Source: DASUPK01 sp036276255
GTDB lineage: Bacteria > Actinomycetota > Thermoleophilia > Solirubrobacterales > 70-9
Length of the DNA: 16,362 bases
NCBI GenBank assembly: GCA_036276255.1
Contig: DASUPK010000011.1
Coordinates: forward strand, 1-16,362
Direction of reading: 5' to 3'
Numbering within the stretch: position 1 is the stretch's first letter; each line of letters begins with the position of its first letter. The position numbers were made by a program, and so were the translations under genes. The notes beneath the pieces are model-generated. The model did not search any database, was not told the origin of the DNA, and saw nothing but the letters and a program-made list of their open reading frames with translations. Below are positions 13,562 through 16,362 of the stretch, piece by piece.

Positions 13562-14237
13562 CCGACCCAAAGAACGACTTCAGTTCCTCCTCCAGGCCCG
13601 GGTCGAGCACGGCCAGCACCTCGTCCCCCGCCTCGAGCACCGTATCCGGCGTGGGAACGAACCCGCCCAGGCCCTCGCGCAGGATCGAGATCAAGAGACT
13701 CCCCTCCGGCATGCTCAGATCGCCCACTCGCTTCCCTGCCACCCGGCTGTCGTCCCCGAGCATCATCTCGATGATCTCCAGCCGCTCCTCGGGCAGGTCG
13801 AGTAGGTGCACGAGGCCGTAGTCCGGCACCTCGTGCTCCAGCAGCCGCAGGATCAGGTCGGTGGCCGAGACGTAGGGCTTGATCCCCAGCAGCTCGAAGT
13901 GCGGCCGGTTCCGCGGATTGTTGACCCGAGCGATGATCCGGTCGACCAGGTACTTCTCCTTCGCGACCTGGCAGATCAGCATGTTGTCCTCGTCGTCGCC
14001 GGTCACCGCGATCACCATGTCCGCGCGCGAGATCCCCGCCCGCTCCAACACCCAGAGCTCGGACGCGTCGCCGTACTGGATGTTGTGCTCGAGCTCCTGC
14101 TCGACCGTCCCGTAGCGGTTCCGGTTGTCCTCGATCACGGTCACCTCGTGACCCTTGTCGATCAGCTCACGGGCGAGGTTCCAACCCACCTTGCCCGCCC
14201 CGGCGATGATGATGTACTTGCCGCTCCCCTCGCCCAT
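13542..14237 (-). CDS. TrkA-family K+ uptake regulatory protein (RCK_N + RCK_C)
   Basis: A cytoplasmic gating subunit of Trk/Ktr-type potassium channels, 231 residues. The N-terminal Rossmann RCK domain has YIIIAGAGKVGWNLARELID (8-27), with an acid ending the second strand (VTVIEDNRNR) as in NAD(H)-binding members, then YGDASELWVLERAGI and MVIAVTGDDEDNMLICQVAK. The C-terminal TrkA_C domain begins near 150 (ERLEIIEMMLGDDSRVAGKR) and ends with AGDEVLAVLDP. Its length matches the second member of actinobacterial CeoB/CeoC-like pairs. It begins in a TGATG overlap with the upstream TrkA-like gene and overlaps the downstream oxidoreductase. No membrane subunit is encoded in the window; it may lie elsewhere. 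RCK_C domains can bind small ligands such as c-di-AMP in some families, but that is not shown here. Confidence 0.92.
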   Translation of the reverse strand: MGEGSGKYIIIAGAGKVGWNLARELIDKGHEVTVIEDNRNRYGTVEQELEHNIQYGDASELWVLERAGISRADMVIAVTGDDEDNMLICQVAKEKYLVDRIIARVNNPRNRPHFELLGIKPYVSATDLILRLLEHEVPDYGLVHLLDLPEERLEIIEMMLGDDSRVAGKRVGDLSMPEGSLLISILREGLGGFVPTPDTVLEAGDEVLAVLDPGLEEELKSFFGSDGNSAG

Positions 14238-14671
14238 CAGCTGGTGCCGGCCGCCTCCAGGACCTCCTTCTCGAGCATCTCGATCGCGACCCTGGTCGGG
14301 CAGATCGTGTTAACGCCCTGCTTCTCGTACCACTCCGCCCGGAGCGGATCGAGGATCCGCGCGATCACGGTCGGCACGTTGAACCTCCGCTTCGCGATCT
14401 GAGCAATGACGATGTTCGTGTTGTCACCATCCGTCGAGGCGATGAACGCGTCGGCGCGCTCGATGCCCGCAGCCGTGAGGGCCTCCTCCTCGAGCGCGGT
14501 GCCGACAGTGAACTGGCCGCCGGAGTCCTCCCACGAGCGATCGAGGTTGACCTCGAGGCGTGCATGCGCCTCCGGATCCTCGTCGAGGCACGACACCTCG
14601 TGCCCCTCGCGAAGCATGTTCCGCGCAACGGAGGACCCAACCCTCCCGCAACCGACGATGAGAACGAACAT
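14237..14671 (-). CDS. Short TrkA-like protein (RCK_N domain only)
   Basis: A 144-residue protein with one NAD-binding RCK_N domain: MFVLIVGCGRVGSSVARNML carries GxGxxG. It continues with HEVSCLDEDPEAHARLE, then the GTALEEEALTAAGIERADAFIASTDGDNTNIVIAQIAKRRF block. It ends at about the RCK_N boundary, so a TrkA_C domain is missing; usual Trk regulators are 215-230 or about 450 residues. The frame ends cleanly in a TGATG overlap with the next TrkA-like gene, so this looks like a natural short form rather than damage. The two proteins probably form a heteromeric gating ring, by analogy with CeoB/CeoC. A TAAGAT element lies 9 nt before its ATG. It is the first gene of the operon and divergent from the EAL gene. 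Confidence 0.88.
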   Translation of the reverse strand: MFVLIVGCGRVGSSVARNMLREGHEVSCLDEDPEAHARLEVNLDRSWEDSGGQFTVGTALEEEALTAAGIERADAFIASTDGDNTNIVIAQIAKRRFNVPTVIARILDPLRAEWYEKQGVNTICPTRVAIEMLEKEVLEAAGTS

Positions 14672-14680
14672 TCGACTTGG

Positions 14681-14686
14681 ATCTTA
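14681..14686 (-). promoter_or_regulatory. -10-like element for the TrkA operon
   Basis: TAAGAT on the minus strand matches TATAAT at 4 of 6 positions (both T1A2 and A5T6) and ends 9 nt before the ATG, so any 5' leader would be only a few nt. No Shine-Dalgarno or clear -35 is visible. Confidence 0.4.
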
Positions 14687-14726
14687 GTCCTGCTCGTGCC
14701 CGGAGCACTCTCGCACCATCCGGGGC

Positions 14727-14751
14727 AACTACTGAAAAGGGAGTGGTAGTT
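14727..14751. promoter_or_regulatory. Inverted repeat in the TrkA/EAL divergent intergenic region
   Basis: AACTAC and GTAGTT are separated by 13 nt, within a 143-bp region between the two divergent starts. Placement suits an operator controlling one or both genes. Six-base arms can occur by chance. Confidence 0.3.
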
Positions 14752-14814
14752 CGGCCCATTGTGACGCCCGCGGATTTCCAGCAGACTGGCTACGCGTGCC
14801 AGGTGGCCGATCGA

Positions 14815-15705
14815 ATGACTATGGACGACACTCAGACTGGGACGGCGGGGCGCCACGAGCTCGACGTGGGCGAGGCCCTCGAGCGCGGAGAGATCGACGT
14901 CCACTTTCAGCCGAAGGTGGATCTGCGCAGCGGGCGAGTGCTCGGCGTCGAGGCCCTGGCTCGCTGGGAGCATTGCGACCTGGGACTGCTGCCGGCCGCG
15001 GAGTTCATTCATACCGTCGAATCGGACGCCCAGATGAGGTCGCTGACCGAGCGGGTGATTGGCATCTCGACCCAGGCCGGCGGCGACTGGTGGCGATCGG
15101 GCCTGCGGCTGCAGCTGTCCGTGAACCTCCCCGCGATCGCCGTCTCAGCGACCGACTGGAACCTGGCTGCGTTCGTTTCCAGCTCGCTCTCGACGGCCGG
15201 TCTCCCGGGGGAGGCCTTCCACTTCGATGTCACTGAAGACGCGCTCCTCCTGGACACGGAACAGGTCACCAACCGACTGGCGCAATTCACAGAGCTTGGG
15301 GGCGGGCTCGCCATCGATGACTTCGGGACGGGGTACTTCTCCCTTCGGCAGCTCATCGAGCTTCCCCTCGACGAGCTCAAGATCGACAGAAGCCTGATCC
15401 TGCATCTCGACGACGACGACTGCAGGACGATCGTCCGGGCGGCCATCCACCTCGCCCATCAGGTCGGTTTGCCCGTCGTTGCCGAGGGCGTCGAGACCAG
15501 GGATGCCTGGCAGCAGCTGCGGAGCATGGGATGCGAGCGAGCGCAGGGTTTCCTGATCTCACCACCGGTCCCCTCACGCGAGGTGCCCGCCTGGCTCGCG
15601 AGCTGGAACCAGCGGGCCCGCGAGCTCAGTTCCACCGCTCGAATCAAGCACCGGCGCAGCAGGACCACAAAGCGGACAACGGCGCCAGCCGAAGCTACGG
15701 CCTAG
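14815..15705 (+). CDS. Stand-alone EAL-domain protein (probable c-di-GMP phosphodiesterase)
   Basis: A 296-residue protein that is almost only an EAL domain, predicted to cleave cyclic di-GMP to pGpG. Catalytic positions look intact: E46-A-L (VEALARWEH), N104 (LSVNLP), E141 (FDVTEDALL), D168-D169 (IDDFGTGYFSL), K189 (LKIDRSLI), E224 (VVAEGVET) and the QGFLISPP block. There is no GGDEF, PAS, receiver or membrane domain, so it is probably cytosolic. The C-terminus is a basic tail (IKHRRSRTTKRTT) that could contact nucleic acid or membrane. ATG at 14815 was chosen because AGGTGG lies 8 nt upstream; in-frame starts at 14761 (GTG) and earlier lack such a site. It is divergent from the TrkA operon and convergent with the beta-helix gene 10 nt downstream. 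Confidence 0.92.
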   Translation: MTMDDTQTGTAGRHELDVGEALERGEIDVHFQPKVDLRSGRVLGVEALARWEHCDLGLLPAAEFIHTVESDAQMRSLTERVIGISTQAGGDWWRSGLRLQLSVNLPAIAVSATDWNLAAFVSSSLSTAGLPGEAFHFDVTEDALLLDTEQVTNRLAQFTELGGGLAIDDFGTGYFSLRQLIELPLDELKIDRSLILHLDDDDCRTIVRAAIHLAHQVGLPVVAEGVETRDAWQQLRSMGCERAQGFLISPPVPSREVPAWLASWNQRARELSSTARIKHRRSRTTKRTTAPAEATA

Positions 15706-15711
15706 CGGCCG
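15698..15711. terminator. Short hairpin between the EAL and beta-helix genes
   Basis: CGGCC and GGCCG flank a TAGC loop that contains the EAL stop codon. The two convergent genes end 10 nt apart, so a bidirectional terminator is expected. The stem is only 5 bp and has no U-tract. Confidence 0.3.
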
Positions 15712-15715
15712 CCAG

Positions 15716-16362
15716 TTACGAGCGGCACCACGGGTTCCGCGGTACGCCCTTGCACGGGTGCGGCATGTTCTTGAGCTTCTTGTTCGGCAGCTTGTGCATG
15801 ACGACCCCCTGGCGACGCGGGTAGTGGTCGTTCGGGCCACAGGGCGTCCCGAACTGCATCGCGTTGCACTCCAGCTGCGTGACCAGATCGAAGTTCGGGT
15901 TGGCCGGCGCCGTCGGCCCGCAGGCCGGTTGCGTCGACTGGAGGTTGGCGGGTGAGGTGCCGTCGGGCAGGGAGTTCCCCGAGAAGCAGTTGATGGGGTT
16001 CCCGTCGGTGAACGTGATCTGGCCGATGTCACCGTTGGTCGCGTTGCCGAAGAACCCGTTCTCCTTGAACGTGTTGTTCTTCGCCGCGCTGCCCCAGTCG
16101 TCGTACAGGCACCCGAACGGGCCGCCCGTGTCGACGCCGCCCTGGCAGTGTGCGACCGGCGGAGGAGTATCCGTGTCGGGGAACGGGAACAGGATGAGGC
16201 CCCACGACCCGTTGTGGATGAATCTGTTGTTCTCGATCGTGTCGTTGCGACCGCCCGCGATCGACATCCCGGTCCCCACCGGCGCCGCGCCAGCCGCCCC
16301 GACCCTCGGCACGTCCGGGTTGTTGTTGTCGTGGACGTAGTTCTTCATGAAGACCCAGCACG
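15716..16362 (-). CDS. Secreted right-handed parallel beta-helix protein (C-terminal part; start beyond right edge)
   Basis: The frame is open from the right edge to TAA at 15716, giving at least 215 residues. The N-terminal portion shows beta-helix rungs with Asn ladders: FMKNYVHDNNNPDVP, then GGRNDTIENNRFIHNGSWGLILF, then AAKNNTFKENGFFGN. This is typical of pectate-lyase-like/NosD-type repeat proteins of actinobacteria. The last 100 residues are Cys-rich (INCFSGN, PACGPT, LECNAMQFGTPCG, HPCKG, PWC), implying disulfides and an extracytoplasmic location; the signal peptide would be outside the window. An ATG at 16348 lies within the repeats and is not the true start, since upstream codons (CWVF) continue the pattern. 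Catalytic function, if any, cannot be judged from the C-terminal part. Confidence 0.82.
   Translation of the reverse strand, partial: CWVFMKNYVHDNNNPDVPRVGAAGAAPVGTGMSIAGGRNDTIENNRFIHNGSWGLILFPFPDTDTPPPVAHCQGGVDTGGPFGCLYDDWGSAAKNNTFKENGFFGNATNGDIGQITFTDGNPINCFSGNSLPDGTSPANLQSTQPACGPTAPANPNFDLVTQLECNAMQFGTPCGPNDHYPRRQGVVMHKLPNKKLKNMPHPCKGVPRNPWCRS

Noticed and set aside
14672..14814. c-di-GMP riboswitch upstream of the EAL gene
   Set aside because: The region is short and shows no GEMM-like conserved core; only a small inverted repeat is visible.
1..16362. CRISPR array, insertion sequence, integrase/transposase or toxin-antitoxin pair
   Set aside because: No regularly spaced repeats, terminal inverted repeats, transposase motifs or paired small toxin-like genes were seen on either strand.

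Overview
The window is about two-thirds G+C, gene-dense, and uses GTG and TTG starts freely. Several genes have an actinobacterial-type -10 element (TAnnnT) only 6 or 7 nt before the start codon and no Shine-Dalgarno, as in leaderless mRNAs. A WS/DGAT-type acyltransferase, a DUF385-type nitroreductase-fold protein, a sigma factor with a fused SnoaL-like domain, a Gram-positive-type SOS box and paired TrkA-like proteins all point to Actinomycetota. My best guess is a Thermoleophilia/Solirubrobacterales-like lineage; this is inference from gene flavour, not a database match.

Layout, left to right. (1) 1-2845, minus strand: a run reading leftward with a VOC-fold protein, the N-terminal stub of an alpha/beta hydrolase, a WS/DGAT acyltransferase, and an NhaA Na+/H+ antiporter cut by the window edge. 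(2) 2936-6292, plus strand: an ECF sigma factor with a SnoaL-like domain, a DHA2-type drug-efflux MFS transporter, a small FMN/F420-barrel protein and a tiny Thr/Pro-rich lipoprotein. (3) 6293-6888, minus strand: a coiled-coil protein whose stop codon overlaps the start of a 60-residue four-cysteine protein. (4) 6971-10629, plus strand: two overlapping half-transporter genes that make a heterodimeric ABC exporter with one degenerate ATP site. (5) 10747-11439, minus strand: a lipoprotein with a Ser/Gly tail, preceded at 11351-12124 by a truncated HNH-endonuclease gene of lower G+C, whose start lies inside a 26-bp perfect palindrome with a consensus SOS-box core. A tRNA-Gln(CTG) gene lies just beyond. 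(6) 12311-14671, minus strand: two TrkA-like K+ regulatory proteins and an FAD-dependent oxidoreductase in an overlapping operon. (7) 14815-15705, plus strand: a stand-alone EAL-domain c-di-GMP phosphodiesterase, divergent from the TrkA operon. (8) 15716-16362, minus strand: the C-terminal part of a secreted right-handed beta-helix protein.

Most of the window is ordinary chromosomal housekeeping, transport and regulation. The least ordinary parts are the SOS-box/HNH remnant beside tRNA-Gln, the coupled coiled-coil plus four-Cys pair, the hydrolase stub joined to the acyltransferase, and two window-wide patterns: leaderless-type promoters, and hairpins that include or abut stop codons without a U-tract. 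I did not find a convincing new defence or biosynthetic system.
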